From: Flavobacterium sp. N3904
GTDB taxonomy: Bacteria; Bacteroidota; Bacteroidia; Flavobacteriales; Flavobacteriaceae
NCBI RefSeq assembly: GCF_025947305.1
Contig: NZ_CP110009.1
Location: forward strand, 372,001 to 436,000
Reading direction: 5' to 3'
Length of the DNA stretch: 64,000 nt
Part shown: piece by piece, positions 1 through 9,027 of the stretch
How positions within the stretch are numbered: position 1 is the first letter of the stretch
Layout: every line of letters begins with the position of its first letter
The notes under the pieces: generated by a model
The model's database searches: none
The model's input: only the letters and a program-made list of their open reading frames with translations
What the model was told of the DNA's origin: nothing
Position numbers and translations under genes: made by a program

Positions 1-17
1 CAGTAAAAAATAGCATC

Positions 18-2282
18 ATGAAATCAAAGAAAAGCAAAACAATACTACTGATGAGCTCCTATCCGCCAAGAGAATGCGGGTTGGCAACTTTTTCTAATGA
101 TATCGTAAATTCCGTCAAATTAGTTTTTGGGGATTCTTTGCCAATAGAAGTCTGTGCTTTGCAAAAAGAAGAAAATCAATTTGAGTATGGACTTGATGTA
201 CATTATGCTTTAACTGTAACTTCAATCGAGGAATACCGTCTTTTGGCAGAAAAAATTAACACCCGAGATGATATAGGAATGGTTTGTATCGAACATGAAT
301 TTGGTCTTTATGAGGGGGAATATGGAAATTATTTATTGTCTTTTTTATTGGCCGTAAATAAACCTATTGCGACCGTTTTTCATACTGTTTTACCGGAACC
401 CAATGATAAATTGAAAAAAATAGTACAGGCAATCATCGATTTTTCCAACAAAATTGTGGTTCTCACCAAAAAATCACAAGAGATTCTAATACAATATTAC
501 GATTGTCAGGAATCTAAATTAACACTAATTCCTCACGGTACACACATGGTATTATGGGATCAAAAGGACAAACTAAAAAAAGCATACGGATATTCTGAGA
601 AAATCGTATTATCAACATTTGGTTTAATAAGTGACAATAAAAATATAGAGTCTGTTTTATTTGCTCTGCCCGCTGTTATTGCAAAACATCCCGAAGTGAT
701 CTATTTGGTAATTGGCAAAACGCATCCCGAAATCTTAAAAAGAGATGGCGAAAAATACCGAAACATTTTAGTTGAGACAACCAAAAAACTCAAAATTGAG
801 AATAATGTATTCTTTGTTAATGAGTTTCTGGAATTAAAGCAGCTTCTTAATTATTTGATTTTATCAGACATTTATTTGTTTGCTTCCAAAGATCCCAATC
901 AAGCTGTGAGTGGAACTTTTGCTTATGCTATGAGTTGCGGATGCGCTATTATTTCAACTCCTATAGCTCACGCGGTTGAGGATTTAAACTCGAGTATTGG
1001 AATATTATTACACGAATTTGACAAGCCCGAAGAATTTCAAAACGCCATATTGAAACTGGTTGAAAATAAAGAAAAAAGGTTGGAAATGGGCCGAAATGGT
1101 TATGCTTTGACCCACGAAACTACATGGGAGAATGTTGCCTTAAAATACGGTTTCCTTTTTGCTGAAGTAACAGAAAGTAAGAAAAAATTAAGATTCAATT
1201 TTCCTCCTATAAAGTTGGATCACATCAAAGAGATGACAACAGATTACGGAATTCTTCAATTTTCAAATTTTAGTCAACCCGATTTTTCATCAGGCTATAC
1301 CGTAGATGATAATGCTCGCGCATTAATTAATATGATTATGTATCACGATACAAGTGCAGATCCTATTGCCTTGAAACTTGCCTCTATTTATTTGAATTTT
1401 ATTGTAGGCATACAACGCGATGATGGTAGTTTTGATAATTACAAAGACTTTAACCATCATTTGACAAAGCAAAATGAGTTAGTAAACCTCGAGGATTCGA
1501 ATGGAAGAGCTTTGTGGAGTTTAGGATTTACATTATCTCATCAAAAAAAGCTTCCATTAGATTTAGTTGAACAAACCCAAAAAGCATGGGATAAAGCCAT
1601 TGTGCATATCGATGAAGTTGTTTCTCCAAGAGCGATAGCTTATACGCTCAAGGGGCTTTATTACTATTATCAGGTTAATCCAGAAGAAAAGATTAAAAAA
1701 AATATAACGCAACTTGCCGATAAATTGCTGAATCACTACCACATCAACTCCGATGAAGATTGGTGTTGGTATGAAGATTATATGACGTATGCCAACAATG
1801 TGCTTCCGGAGGCTATGCTTTTTAGTTTTTTGGCTACAGGAGATTTGAAATACAAAAAAATTGCTCTTACTACATTTGATTTTCTTTTGTCCCATTATTT
1901 TATGAAAGGAGAATTTAGTGTGATTTCAAATAGAGGATGGTTTGTTAGAGGCAAGAAAAAAAACACTTACGGAGAACAACCTATTGAAGTGGCGACAACA
2001 ATTATTACCTTACATTTGTTTTATGAAGTAACGGGAAATGTTAAATATAGAAAGCAACTGAATCTTGCTTTTTCATGGTTTTTAGGAAATAACCATCTGA
2101 ATCAGATTGTTTATAATCCAGTAAATGGAGCTTCCTATGACGGGCTTGAAGAAAAAAATGTCAATATCAATCAAGGTGCCGAATCGACGCTTTGTTTTTT
2201 TAAGGCACAGCTTATCATGAATAAATATAAGGATTATGGCAAGCACAGACATTTAGATACAAAGAGTACTTATTCGATTTGA
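18..2282 (+). CDS. GT4-family glycosyltransferase with C-terminal helical toroid-like domain
   Basis: A 754-residue protein in two parts. Residues 1 to about 385 look like a GT-B retaining glycosyltransferase: the N-terminal SYPPRECGLATF motif, HEFGLYEGEYG near residue 93, and an acceptor/donor region with AVSGTFAYAMSCGCAII near residue 295, where the sugar nucleotide is usually bound. Residues about 400-740 (GYTVDDNARALI, RDDGSFDNYKDF, EQPIEVATTII) resemble an alpha/alpha toroid as in glycoside-processing enzymes. The fusion is known in Bacteroidota and is often placed beside mannoside phosphorylase genes; any such neighbour would lie upstream of this window. It is followed after 18 nt by an acetyltransferase, so the pair is probably one operon making or modifying a glycan. 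Sugar and linkage cannot be read from the sequence. Confidence 0.85.
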   Translation: MKSKKSKTILLMSSYPPRECGLATFSNDIVNSVKLVFGDSLPIEVCALQKEENQFEYGLDVHYALTVTSIEEYRLLAEKINTRDDIGMVCIEHEFGLYEGEYGNYLLSFLLAVNKPIATVFHTVLPEPNDKLKKIVQAIIDFSNKIVVLTKKSQEILIQYYDCQESKLTLIPHGTHMVLWDQKDKLKKAYGYSEKIVLSTFGLISDNKNIESVLFALPAVIAKHPEVIYLVIGKTHPEILKRDGEKYRNILVETTKKLKIENNVFFVNEFLELKQLLNYLILSDIYLFASKDPNQAVSGTFAYAMSCGCAIISTPIAHAVEDLNSSIGILLHEFDKPEEFQNAILKLVENKEKRLEMGRNGYALTHETTWENVALKYGFLFAEVTESKKKLRFNFPPIKLDHIKEMTTDYGILQFSNFSQPDFSSGYTVDDNARALINMIMYHDTSADPIALKLASIYLNFIVGIQRDDGSFDNYKDFNHHLTKQNELVNLEDSNGRALWSLGFTLSHQKKLPLDLVEQTQKAWDKAIVHIDEVVSPRAIAYTLKGLYYYYQVNPEEKIKKNITQLADKLLNHYHINSDEDWCWYEDYMTYANNVLPEAMLFSFLATGDLKYKKIALTTFDFLLSHYFMKGEFSVISNRGWFVRGKKKNTYGEQPIEVATTIITLHLFYEVTGNVKYRKQLNLAFSWFLGNNHLNQIVYNPVNGASYDGLEEKNVNINQGAESTLCFFKAQLIMNKYKDYGKHRHLDTKSTYSI

Positions 2283-2300
2283 AAATAGAATCTTAAGATA

Positions 2301-2858
2301 ATGACCGAAAAAGAAAAAATGCTTTTGGGCGAAATCTATTTTGCCAATGATAAACAACTGATTGAAGAGCGTAGCAGAGCCAAAAAATTATTGCACAAAT
2401 TGAATGTTACTGAATATTTGATGAACGGAAAATCACGTGCCATTCTCAGGGAGCTAATGCCCAATTCTCATAAACGTTTGTATATAGAACCACCGTTTCA
2501 TTGTGATTATGGGTACAACATCCATTCGGGCGAAAATGTATATTTCAATGTCAATTGCGTGGTTTTGGACACGATGAAAGTGACCATTGGAAACAATGTT
2601 TTCTTTGCGCCAGGTGTACATATTTACACCGCAACCCATCCGCTTAATGCCATTGAAAGAAGAACTGTCGAAAGTTCAAAACCCGTATCCATTGGAGACG
2701 ATTGCTGGATAGGAGGAAATTCTGTGATTTGTCCGGGAGTCATTATTGGTGCCGGTTGTGTAATTGGTGCCGGATCAATTGTAACCAAGGATATTCCCGA
2801 AAATTCGTTAGCAGTTGGTAATCCTGCCAAAGTGATTCGGAAATTGAATGAGGATTAA
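2301..2858 (+). CDS. Sugar O-acetyltransferase (maltose/galactoside acetyltransferase type)
   Basis: A 185-residue left-handed beta-helix acetyltransferase of the Maa/LacA/NodL type, which moves acetyl from acetyl-CoA to a sugar hydroxyl in the cytoplasm. An N-terminal Mac-type helical segment (MTEKEKMLLGEIYFANDKQL) precedes the hexapeptide repeats. The segment YTATHPLNAIERR carries the probable catalytic His, and the C-terminus has the usual IGAGSIVTKDIPENSLAVGNPAKVIRKL order of motifs. Length is normal for the family. It lies 18 nt after the glycosyltransferase and may modify the same glycan. Its stop codon overlaps the end of the opposing ferredoxin-like gene by 4 nt. Confidence 0.93.
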   Translation: MTEKEKMLLGEIYFANDKQLIEERSRAKKLLHKLNVTEYLMNGKSRAILRELMPNSHKRLYIEPPFHCDYGYNIHSGENVYFNVNCVVLDTMKVTIGNNVFFAPGVHIYTATHPLNAIERRTVESSKPVSIGDDCWIGGNSVICPGVIIGAGCVIGAGSIVTKDIPENSLAVGNPAKVIRKLNED

Positions 2859-3085
2859 TCTTTTATGTTTTTGTAATAGCTCAATGCTCCTGATGGACAT
2901 TTATTGATTGTATCAATAATTTTTTCTGTTGTTGAGTTTTCGGGTGTAACCCACGGTTGTTCTTTGGGTTTGAAAACGTCGGGATTATTGCGAACGCAAT
3001 TTCCAGAATGAATGCATTTTTCCGATTGCCATACGATGGTTACTTCGCCGTTGGTATATTCTTTTTTGATGTTTTTTGGATCCAT
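2855..3085 (-). CDS. (4Fe-4S)-binding protein, YjdI-like
   Basis: A 76-residue protein with one compact cysteine set: EKCIHSGNCVRNNPDVF and a later NKCPSGAL. This matches the single-cluster ferredoxin family represented by E. coli YjdI. It probably carries one iron-sulfur cluster and acts as a small electron carrier in the cytoplasm. It follows an OsmC protein and a YjdJ-like GNAT protein on the same strand with almost no spacing. The yjdI-yjdJ pairing is also seen in E. coli, which supports the assignment. The physiological partner is unknown. Confidence 0.85.
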   Translation of the reverse strand: MDPKNIKKEYTNGEVTIVWQSEKCIHSGNCVRNNPDVFKPKEQPWVTPENSTTEKIIDTINKCPSGALSYYKNIKD

Positions 3086-3087
3086 GA

Positions 3088-3495
3088 TTAAAGGGTGGTG
3101 TTAATGTTTATTTTTCCTTTAAGTAATTTTGAAATAGGACATTTGTCAGCAATGATTAACAATCTCTCTTTTTGTTCGGCACTTACTTCTCCCAAAAAGC
3201 TGATGTTCCTTTTGATTGTTGTTGTCATTTCGCCTTCCATTTCTTGCTTTAAATTTAGTGAAATATTTATTTCAGGAATTATCCATTCTTTTCGATCAAT
3301 ATACATTCTTAGGGTAGAAAGCGTGCATCCTGCCAAAGAAGCCAATAAGGTAGAAAACGGATCCATTCCTAAATCCTTTCCACCAACACTGTCGGGCTCA
3401 TCCATAAGAAATTGTCCGTTTCTCCAAGTAATGGTGCATAGGTATTTTTGAGTACCAATGTGCCCGAGTATATCATTTTCAAAAAGATCTTCCAT
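3088..3495 (-). CDS. OsmC family protein (peroxide-reducing type)
   Basis: A 135-residue OsmC/Ohr-fold protein. The two cysteines expected for thiol-dependent hydroperoxide reduction are visible, in LASLAGCTLSTLRMY and IADKCPISKLL. The N-terminal strand segment (YLCTITWRNGQFLMDEP) also fits the fold. It lies between the YjdJ-like GNAT gene, whose stop overlaps this start by one nucleotide, and the ferredoxin-like gene 2 nt downstream. The three are probably co-translated. A role in organic peroxide or reactive-sulfur defence is inferred from the family; the electron donor is not known. Confidence 0.9.
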   Translation of the reverse strand: MEDLFENDILGHIGTQKYLCTITWRNGQFLMDEPDSVGGKDLGMDPFSTLLASLAGCTLSTLRMYIDRKEWIIPEINISLNLKQEMEGEMTTTIKRNISFLGEVSAEQKERLLIIADKCPISKLLKGKININTTL

Positions 3496-3779
3496 TATAA
3501 TACATCATTGAATTGAGGGTTTTTGTCAAAAGTCTTTTTTGCAAAAGGACATAACGGAATAATTTTCCAGTTTTTTTCTCTTGCCACTTCAACCGCTTTT
3601 TCCACCAATTTTTTACCCAAACCCTTTCCGTTAAAGGCCGGAGAAACTTCGGTATGATCAATAATAATTTTATCTGGACCGGCAAATACAAAAGTCATCA
3701 AAGCTACTTTTCTTTCTTCGGTAGTGATATTGAAATTACCATTTTTTTCGTTGAATTCTATATTTACTATTTCGTTCAT
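3495..3779 (-). CDS. Small GNAT-family N-acetyltransferase, YjdJ-like
   Basis: A 94-residue minimal GNAT domain. The acetyl-CoA binding loop is visible as SPAFNGKGLGKKLVEKAV, followed by NWKIIPLCPFAKKTFDKNPQF, the typical C-terminus of the short YjdJ-like group. It would transfer acetyl from acetyl-CoA to an unknown amine in the cytoplasm. It is the first gene of the GNAT-OsmC-ferredoxin operon; its stop overlaps the OsmC start. Upstream, toward the pirin gene, lies a 12-bp perfect inverted repeat. Confidence 0.85.
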   Translation of the reverse strand: MNEIVNIEFNEKNGNFNITTEERKVALMTFVFAGPDKIIIDHTEVSPAFNGKGLGKKLVEKAVEVAREKNWKIIPLCPFAKKTFDKNPQFNDVL

Positions 3780-3798
3780 GATTTTTTTATTTAATATT

Positions 3799-3831
3799 AA
3801 GATTCTAAGTCTCTATGAAACTTAGAATCTT
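3799..3831. repeat. Perfect 12-bp inverted repeat between pirin and GNAT genes
   Basis: AAGATTCTAAGT at 3799-3810 is perfectly repeated in inverse as ACTTAGAATCTT at 3820-3831, with a 9-nt loop. It sits in the 70-nt gap downstream of pirin and upstream of the GNAT operon, all on the minus strand. No U-tract follows on the minus strand, so it is not a clear intrinsic terminator. It could be an RNA processing hairpin, a leader structure or an operator. Confidence 0.6.
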
Positions 3832-3849
3832 AGTCACTTTTACTCTAAA

Positions 3850-4566
3850 TTAATAAGCCATTGGGATTTCCATTAACAGAAATTTTGCATCTGTTGTAGC
3901 TTTTATATCCAAAGTTTCGAAATCTGTTATTCCTAAACCGTCACGAGTTTCCATTTCCTGTCCGTCAACAGTTATTGTCCCCGAAATCACAAAAACATAC
4001 ATACCGTTTCCTTCTTTTTTAATCTCGTATTTTTTAGAAAAACCAGCGCTAAAATCGGCTAAGTGAAACCAAGCATCTTGGTGAATCCAAACTCCAGCAT
4101 CATCAGGATTTGGGGATACTATTTGAGCAAAATTATTTTTTTGTTCAGTAGTGTCTAATGTGATTTGTTGGTAACGAGGCTCCACATTTCTCACTTTTGG
4201 AAATACCCAGATTTGAAAAAGTTTGGTTCGCTGATCTGCATTTGGATTGAATTCGCTGTGTTGAATTCCTGTTCCAGCGCTCATTACTTGTATATCTCCT
4301 GTTTTTATTACTTCAGTATTGCCCATACTATCTTTGTGAGCCAAATCTCCTTCAAGCGGAATTGTAATAATTTCCATATTGTCGTGTGGATGCGTTCCAA
4401 AACCCATTCCTGCGGCAACGGTATCATCGTTTAAAACGCGTAAAGAACCAAATTGAACTCTATCTGGATTGTACCAACTCGCGAAACTAAAGCTATGGTA
4501 TGCATTTAACCATCCGTGATCTGCGTGTCCTCTTGTGTCTGCTTTGTGTAATACTGTATTTTTCAT
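3850..4566 (-). CDS. Pirin family protein
   Basis: A 238-residue bicupin of the pirin/YhhW family. The N-terminal cupin shows the metal-site motifs HPHDNMEIITIPLEG and GTGIQHSEFNP, as in proteins with quercetin 2,3-dioxygenase-like activity. The second cupin (GMYVFVISGTITVDG) is recognisable but lacks an obvious full metal site, as is usual. Cytoplasmic. The natural substrate of such proteins is generally unknown; detoxification or redox sensing is a family-level guess. It is transcribed toward the GNAT-OsmC-ferredoxin genes and may share their stress context. Confidence 0.9.
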   Translation of the reverse strand: MKNTVLHKADTRGHADHGWLNAYHSFSFASWYNPDRVQFGSLRVLNDDTVAAGMGFGTHPHDNMEIITIPLEGDLAHKDSMGNTEVIKTGDIQVMSAGTGIQHSEFNPNADQRTKLFQIWVFPKVRNVEPRYQQITLDTTEQKNNFAQIVSPNPDDAGVWIHQDAWFHLADFSAGFSKKYEIKKEGNGMYVFVISGTITVDGQEMETRDGLGITDFETLDIKATTDAKFLLMEIPMAY

Positions 4567-4644
4567 GATGTATAAATTTAGTGATTTTTGTTATACAAAT
4601 TTACATTGGATATCAGCAAAAGACACTTAACCTAGATTAAGAAA

Positions 4645-6195
4645 TTATTTGGCACTGTCAGCAAGTCTTATAAATTCGGCTTTATATCCCTCTTCATCAT
4701 TAGATAAGCCTGATTTAGCTAGGTTTTTTATTGCTTCAATAGAGGTGTTTGCAATTAGTTTTGATTCTTTTAATTTTAAGCCAAACCAAGCTACAGCAGT
4801 ACTGAATTTAAAATCCGCAGAAGTTTTTCCTAATCCAATGGATGAATTATTAATGATTTGAATCATTTCTATGCTTTTTTCTCCATCGGGTTTTTTATAT
4901 CTGAATTTTACCGTTGCTAGTTCATCATTATAGTTTATTGTTTCCGTTTTGGTTTTCGAATATTTTAAAGCATCAGGAATAAAGTCACTTTGAACACCTG
5001 TTGGAATTATTTCGTATAGGGCGGTAACCGTATGTCCGCTTCCTAATTCGCCTGCATCAATTGCGTCGTTTTTAAAATCTTCTGCTTTTAGTTTTCGATT
5101 TTCATAACCAATCAGTCTATATGCTTGCACATGCTTTGGATTGAATTCTATTTGAATTTTTACATCTTTTGCAATAGCAAACATAGAACCTTTGAATTCT
5201 TTACCTAAAAAACGGTTAGCTTCTTGCATGTTATCAATATAGGCGTAATTTCCATTTCCTTTATCCGCTAAAATTTCCATTTTACTATCTTTATAATTAC
5301 CCATTCCAAATCCTAAAACGGTCAAGAAAACACCTGATTTTCGTTTTTCTTCAATCAAATCTTCCATGTCTTTATCCGAAGAGCTTCCAACATTGAAATC
5401 CCCATCGGTTGCAATTATCACTCGATTATTTCCTTCTTTTATAAAGTTCTCTTCTGCCAATTCATATGCCAATTCAATTCCTTCACCACCAGCAGTGCTT
5501 CCCCCAGCTTTTAATTCGTCAAATGCATTCATAATGACTTTTTTTTCATCACCCGATGTTGGAGGCAAAACCACTCCGGCCGAACCAGCGTAAACCACAA
5601 TTGATACCTTGTCTTTAGGTCTTAACTCTTCGACTAAAATTCGCATGGATTCTTTTAATAGCGGCAGTTTATTTTCTTCATCCATCGATCCCGAAACATC
5701 AATTAGAAACACCAAATTGGATGTTGGTAAATTGGTCATTGGGATATTTTTTCCTTGTAAACCTATTTTTAATAATTTATGATTTTCATTCCAAGGACAG
5801 GCACTGTATTCCGTATTGATGGAGAAAGGATTACTGTCTTTAGGTTGAGGATAGCTGTATTTAAAAAAGTTTACCATTTCTTCTACGCGGACAGCATCAG
5901 TGGGAACTTTCTGGCCATTATTTATAAATCGTCGAATATTGGTGTAAGAAGCATTATCTACATCAATCGAAAAAGTGGAAAGCGGAGCTGTTTTTGGAGA
6001 TTCAAAGGGGTTTTCTTCTACTTCTGCATAGCTTTCGTTGTTTGTTTCTACAGGGTATGTTTCTTGATATTCTTCGGATAGAGCAGGTGCTGACAAAGTT
6101 ATATTTGAGACATTCTCTTCTACACTTTCTGCTTTTTTACAATTGGTTAAAAATAGGAATACAAATGACACTAAAATAAAATGTTTTTTGTTCAT
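4645..6195 (-). CDS. VWA domain-containing lipoprotein (YfbK-like, DUF3520)
   Basis: A 516-residue exported lipoprotein. The signal peptide ends in the lipobox LTNC at about residue 19. A von Willebrand N-terminal region (TFSIDVDNASYTNIRRFI) is followed by a VWA domain with the MIDAS motif DVSGSMDEE near residue 165 and IIATDGDFNVG near 255, which bind a divalent metal. The C-terminal third resembles DUF3520 (FRYKKPDGEKSIEMIQI). This order is that of E. coli YfbK. It is probably anchored in the envelope and mediates protein contact; partners are unknown. It stands alone, with a palindrome about 120 nt upstream. Confidence 0.9.
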   Translation of the reverse strand: MNKKHFILVSFVFLFLTNCKKAESVEENVSNITLSAPALSEEYQETYPVETNNESYAEVEENPFESPKTAPLSTFSIDVDNASYTNIRRFINNGQKVPTDAVRVEEMVNFFKYSYPQPKDSNPFSINTEYSACPWNENHKLLKIGLQGKNIPMTNLPTSNLVFLIDVSGSMDEENKLPLLKESMRILVEELRPKDKVSIVVYAGSAGVVLPPTSGDEKKVIMNAFDELKAGGSTAGGEGIELAYELAEENFIKEGNNRVIIATDGDFNVGSSSDKDMEDLIEEKRKSGVFLTVLGFGMGNYKDSKMEILADKGNGNYAYIDNMQEANRFLGKEFKGSMFAIAKDVKIQIEFNPKHVQAYRLIGYENRKLKAEDFKNDAIDAGELGSGHTVTALYEIIPTGVQSDFIPDALKYSKTKTETINYNDELATVKFRYKKPDGEKSIEMIQIINNSSIGLGKTSADFKFSTAVAWFGLKLKESKLIANTSIEAIKNLAKSGLSNDEEGYKAEFIRLADSAK

Positions 6196-6316
6196 TAGGA
6201 ATGGTTTTAGAAGTTAAAAAAGGGTGATTTAAATAGGAATTACTCCTCAGAATTTATAAACAGAATTGTTTGAATAATATTGCGTATTAGACTCTAAATC
6301 TTGTTAATTTTTTTTT

Positions 6317-6332
6317 ATAAGCACCTGCTTAT
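6317..6332. promoter_or_regulatory. 16-bp perfect palindrome, candidate operator
   Basis: ATAAGCA-CC-TGCTTAT lies about 120 nt upstream of the VWA lipoprotein and 28 nt downstream of the Crp/Fnr-like gene stop. Size and symmetry suit a dimeric regulator such as the neighbouring Crp/Fnr protein, but that link is a guess. No minus-strand U-tract follows, so a terminator is less likely. Confidence 0.3.
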
Positions 6333-6359
6333 TAAATAAAAAAAGGTGTACTGGTGTTA

Positions 6360-6932
6360 TTATCGCAACATTTTACTTTTCATCTTGCTAAAAAACTCTG
6401 GAGTCACGCCAAGATAGGAAGCAATTTGCTTTTGGGCGACTTTCTGAATGAGTGTGGGGTACTTTTTGCAGAATTTTTCAAAACGTTCTTCGGCAGTTAG
6501 GCTGAGGTTGTCCATTAAACGTTCCTGATTGGCGACCAATGAATTTTCAGTAAGTATCCTAAAGACCCGTTCGAGTTTTGGGATTTCCTGATACAGTATT
6601 TCTTGATTTTCTTTGGACAATAAAACCACTTCGGCATCTTCTAAAACTTCGATGAAAAGGTTGCCGGGTTTTTGCGAAAGTAAACTGTACATATCACCAA
6701 TCCACCAGCCTTGACAAGCAAAACTCAACACATGTTCTACAATATTATCATTAATATTGAAACTACGGAGAATACCCGAATTTACAAAATAAGAATGCTT
6801 GCAAATTTCGCCTGCATGAAGTAAAACGGTTTTGGCTTTGTAATGATGAGTCTCTGTTTTAGACAAGAAAAACTCTTGTTCTTCGGGGGTGAGAATTACA
6901 TGCTGCGCAATATTATTGAGTATTAATGCCAT
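6360..6932 (-). CDS. Crp/Fnr family transcriptional regulator
   Basis: A 190-residue regulator with an N-terminal cyclic-nucleotide-binding-like beta-roll (residues about 15-120; VLLHAGEICKHSYFVNSGILRSF) and a C-terminal winged helix with recognition region KQIASYLGVTPEFFSKMK. It lacks the cysteine set of oxygen-sensing FNR, and the cAMP-contact motif is not evident, so the ligand is unknown. Small regulators of this form are abundant in Flavobacteriaceae. A large hairpin lies upstream between it and the DUF983 gene. Confidence 0.88.
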   Translation of the reverse strand: MALILNNIAQHVILTPEEQEFFLSKTETHHYKAKTVLLHAGEICKHSYFVNSGILRSFNINDNIVEHVLSFACQGWWIGDMYSLLSQKPGNLFIEVLEDAEVVLLSKENQEILYQEIPKLERVFRILTENSLVANQERLMDNLSLTAEERFEKFCKKYPTLIQKVAQKQIASYLGVTPEFFSKMKSKMLR

Positions 6933-6944
6933 TTATTTTGCTTT

Positions 6945-6998
6945 GGTAAAGTGTATAAAAATAACTTGAAAGTCCTAAGTTAAGTATTTTACTTTACC
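6945..6998. terminator. Long nested hairpin between DUF983 and Crp/Fnr genes
   Basis: The outer arms GGTAAAGT (6945-6952) and ACTTTACC (6991-6998) are perfect inverse copies, and the inner arms TAACTT (6962-6967) and AAGTTA (6977-6982) form a nested stem. It lies just after the DUF983 stop and before the regulator start on the minus strand. It could end DUF983 transcription or act in the regulator leader. Function is inferred from position only. Confidence 0.4.
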
Positions 6999-7005
6999 CG
7001 ATATT

Positions 7006-7368
7006 CTAAATGGAATAGTTTTTAAACATATAAATCCATAATAATCGTGACAGCCGAATGTTGAAAGAGGCCATCGATACAATGACAACGGAAATAACGG
7101 CAATTATTCTTAAGTCGAAACGCTCTGCAAAAAATTGTTGCGCAATTAAATAAGTAGCAATTCCCTGTGCTACCGTTAAACCATAATTAACATACATAGC
7201 ACCAAAGAAATAGCCAGGTTCTTTTTCGAATTTAAATTGACAATGAGGACAATATTGATTCATTTTTGGAAAACCAATATTTAAGAAAATATTTTTTTCG
7301 TTAAAAACTTTGCCTTCAAGACAATGAGGGCAATCATTATTTAGGATGTGAGCAAGTGTGTGTGACAT
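7006..7368 (-). CDS. DUF983 family small membrane protein
   Basis: A 120-residue protein with two zinc-ribbon-like CPHC motifs (NDCPHCLEGKVF and NQYCPHCQFKFEKEPG) followed by two predicted membrane segments (FGAMYVNYGLTVAQGIATYLIA and LRIIAVISVVIVSMASF regions). This order is diagnostic of DUF983. It is likely an inner-membrane protein. No biochemical role is established for the family. It stands alone, divergent from the AraC gene at 7458. Confidence 0.9.
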   Translation of the reverse strand: MSHTLAHILNNDCPHCLEGKVFNEKNIFLNIGFPKMNQYCPHCQFKFEKEPGYFFGAMYVNYGLTVAQGIATYLIAQQFFAERFDLRIIAVISVVIVSMASFNIRLSRLLWIYMFKNYSI

Positions 7369-7457
7369 TTTTTATTTTTTTCAAAGGTATTTTTTATTCG
7401 TGTCATGGATGTTTTCTATATTCGCCTATTATAGCACAATAAAGACATTAAGCGCAG

Positions 7458-8318
7458 ATGAAAAAATATCCGATTTATTCCATTCAGCGATTCAATTGCA
7501 ATGATATCAATAGTGATTTTTATATCAATACTTTCAAAAATCACTTGGTTGACCACAGTTTTGTAGAAGAGCCGCATAGACATAATTCGTATGTGTTGGT
7601 TCTTTTTACCAATGGGGCAGGTATGCATGATATCGATTTTGATACTTTTGGGATTCAGCCCGGGAGTATGTTTTTTATTCAGCCCGGACAAATACATCAT
7701 TGGAGTTTGTCTGATGATATTGATGGTTTTGTTGTTTTTTATTCCCAAGAGATGTACAACCTTTATTTTAGGCAAAAAGCAATCGAAATGTATTCTTTTT
7801 ATTATGCTTTGGGGAATTCTCCTAAAATGATTTTTGAAACCAAAGAATTGAAGGTGATCGAACCTTATTTTTATAATATGCTTGAAGAATATCAAGGGAA
7901 TAAAATCATGAAGCAAGATAAAATCATGAATTTATTGGACAATATTCATATTGAAATTGCGAGAAAATACAATGAGGAGCATGTTCTGGAACCCCATTCT
8001 TATAATGTGAAAATTAAAGATTTTGACATGCTTTTGGAAAAATATTTTCGGACCGAAAAAGCACCTTCTTTTTATGCTTCGGAACTCCACATTACGTTAA
8101 AGCATCTAAATAGAATATGCAATGAAATCCTAAAAAAGACCACCACTCAGGTCATTACCGACAGGATTATTCTGGAAGCCAAAAGGATGCTGATGGATAA
8201 AAAAAGAACAGTCAACGAAATTGCAACAGAGTTGGGTTTCGATGACTATTCCTATTTTGTACGATTATTTAAAAAACATACGGCAATGACGCCGACAGCT
8301 TTTCGGGTTTCGAAATAG
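7458..8318 (+). CDS. AraC family transcriptional regulator with cupin sensor domain
   Basis: A 286-residue protein. Residues about 20-110 form an AraC-type cupin (VEEPHRHNSYVLVLFTNGAG, GSMFFIQPGQIHHWSL), expected to bind a small ligand. The C-terminal 100 residues hold two helix-turn-helix motifs (FYASELHITLKHLNRICNEI and VNEIATELGFDDYSYFVRLF) and end with the standard FKKHTAMTPTAFR. Target and inducer are not evident. The last 60 bases are repeated, with changes, at 9028-9087, a relic of a second such gene. Confidence 0.92.
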   Translation: MKKYPIYSIQRFNCNDINSDFYINTFKNHLVDHSFVEEPHRHNSYVLVLFTNGAGMHDIDFDTFGIQPGSMFFIQPGQIHHWSLSDDIDGFVVFYSQEMYNLYFRQKAIEMYSFYYALGNSPKMIFETKELKVIEPYFYNMLEEYQGNKIMKQDKIMNLLDNIHIEIARKYNEEHVLEPHSYNVKIKDFDMLLEKYFRTEKAPSFYASELHITLKHLNRICNEILKKTTTQVITDRIILEAKRMLMDKKRTVNEIATELGFDDYSYFVRLFKKHTAMTPTAFRVSK

Positions 8319-8342
8319 TGATGATAAGTGCTTTTAACAGTA

Positions 8343-8936
8343 TTAATCGATAGGGAAACTATATCCTATAGCCATAGCTCCAGAAAATTGATCAGCGGCA
8401 GGAGTTAGGAAGTAAGACACTGCAATTTCTATATTGTGTTTACGCCCTACGGCAAGACCAAAATTAACAGGTACATGCATTAAAACGGAACTTTTTTTGT
8501 AATTTGTAGAAGGCGTAAAAGTTTGGAATGAACCAACTGAAGTACCAATACCGATCTCAATAAAAGGGGCAACATAAGGAATGGGAGCGCATAGACGTGC
8601 TTTTCCTCCTAATAAAAAAGCATTGGTAGTTACTTTATAATTCGGTTCCCCATGAGGATTACCACCATCAGAGGATGTTAGAATCAGTCCGGCGTAAGGT
8701 CTTATTCCAAACCATTTGCTAATCCCAATAATGTATTCTACTTGGGCATAAAAACCATCACCGTCAACATCTAACTCATTTTGATTTCCGTAGTTTTCAA
8801 TATTGTATGAAGTACTTAGTCCTAATCCAATGGATACATTAATGGATTTGCCAACTCTTGGTTGAGCTTTTGTGTGATTTGTGAAAAATAAAGTAAAGAT
8901 TATTATCAGGAAAGAGTTGCGTAAAGTTGAATTCAT
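8343..8936 (-). CDS. Outer-membrane beta-barrel-like exported protein
   Basis: A 197-residue protein with an N-terminal signal peptide (FLIIIFTLFFTNHTKAQ, cleavage after AQ). The remainder alternates short hydrophobic and polar stretches (VNVSIGLGLSTSYN-like strands, ISKWFGIRPYAGLIL, YVAPFIEIGIGTSVG) and ends near GYSF, as expected for an eight-stranded outer-membrane barrel. I do not recognise a named family. It converges on the AraC gene and is upstream of the purT region on the same strand. Confidence 0.7.
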   Translation of the reverse strand: MNSTLRNSFLIIIFTLFFTNHTKAQPRVGKSINVSIGLGLSTSYNIENYGNQNELDVDGDGFYAQVEYIIGISKWFGIRPYAGLILTSSDGGNPHGEPNYKVTTNAFLLGGKARLCAPIPYVAPFIEIGIGTSVGSFQTFTPSTNYKKSSVLMHVPVNFGLAVGRKHNIEIAVSYFLTPAADQFSGAMAIGYSFPID

Positions 8937-9027
8937 AGGGCTTTTTATTTTTTGACGAATGTAAGAGTTATTTTTAAATAACTTAAAGTAAGAAAAAAAG
9001 GCATGATTGTTTAAATTTAAACAGTAG

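Noticed and set aside
7416-7916. 166-residue minus-strand frame opposite AraC
   Set aside because: The AraC product is unambiguous and this frame has no recognisable feature.
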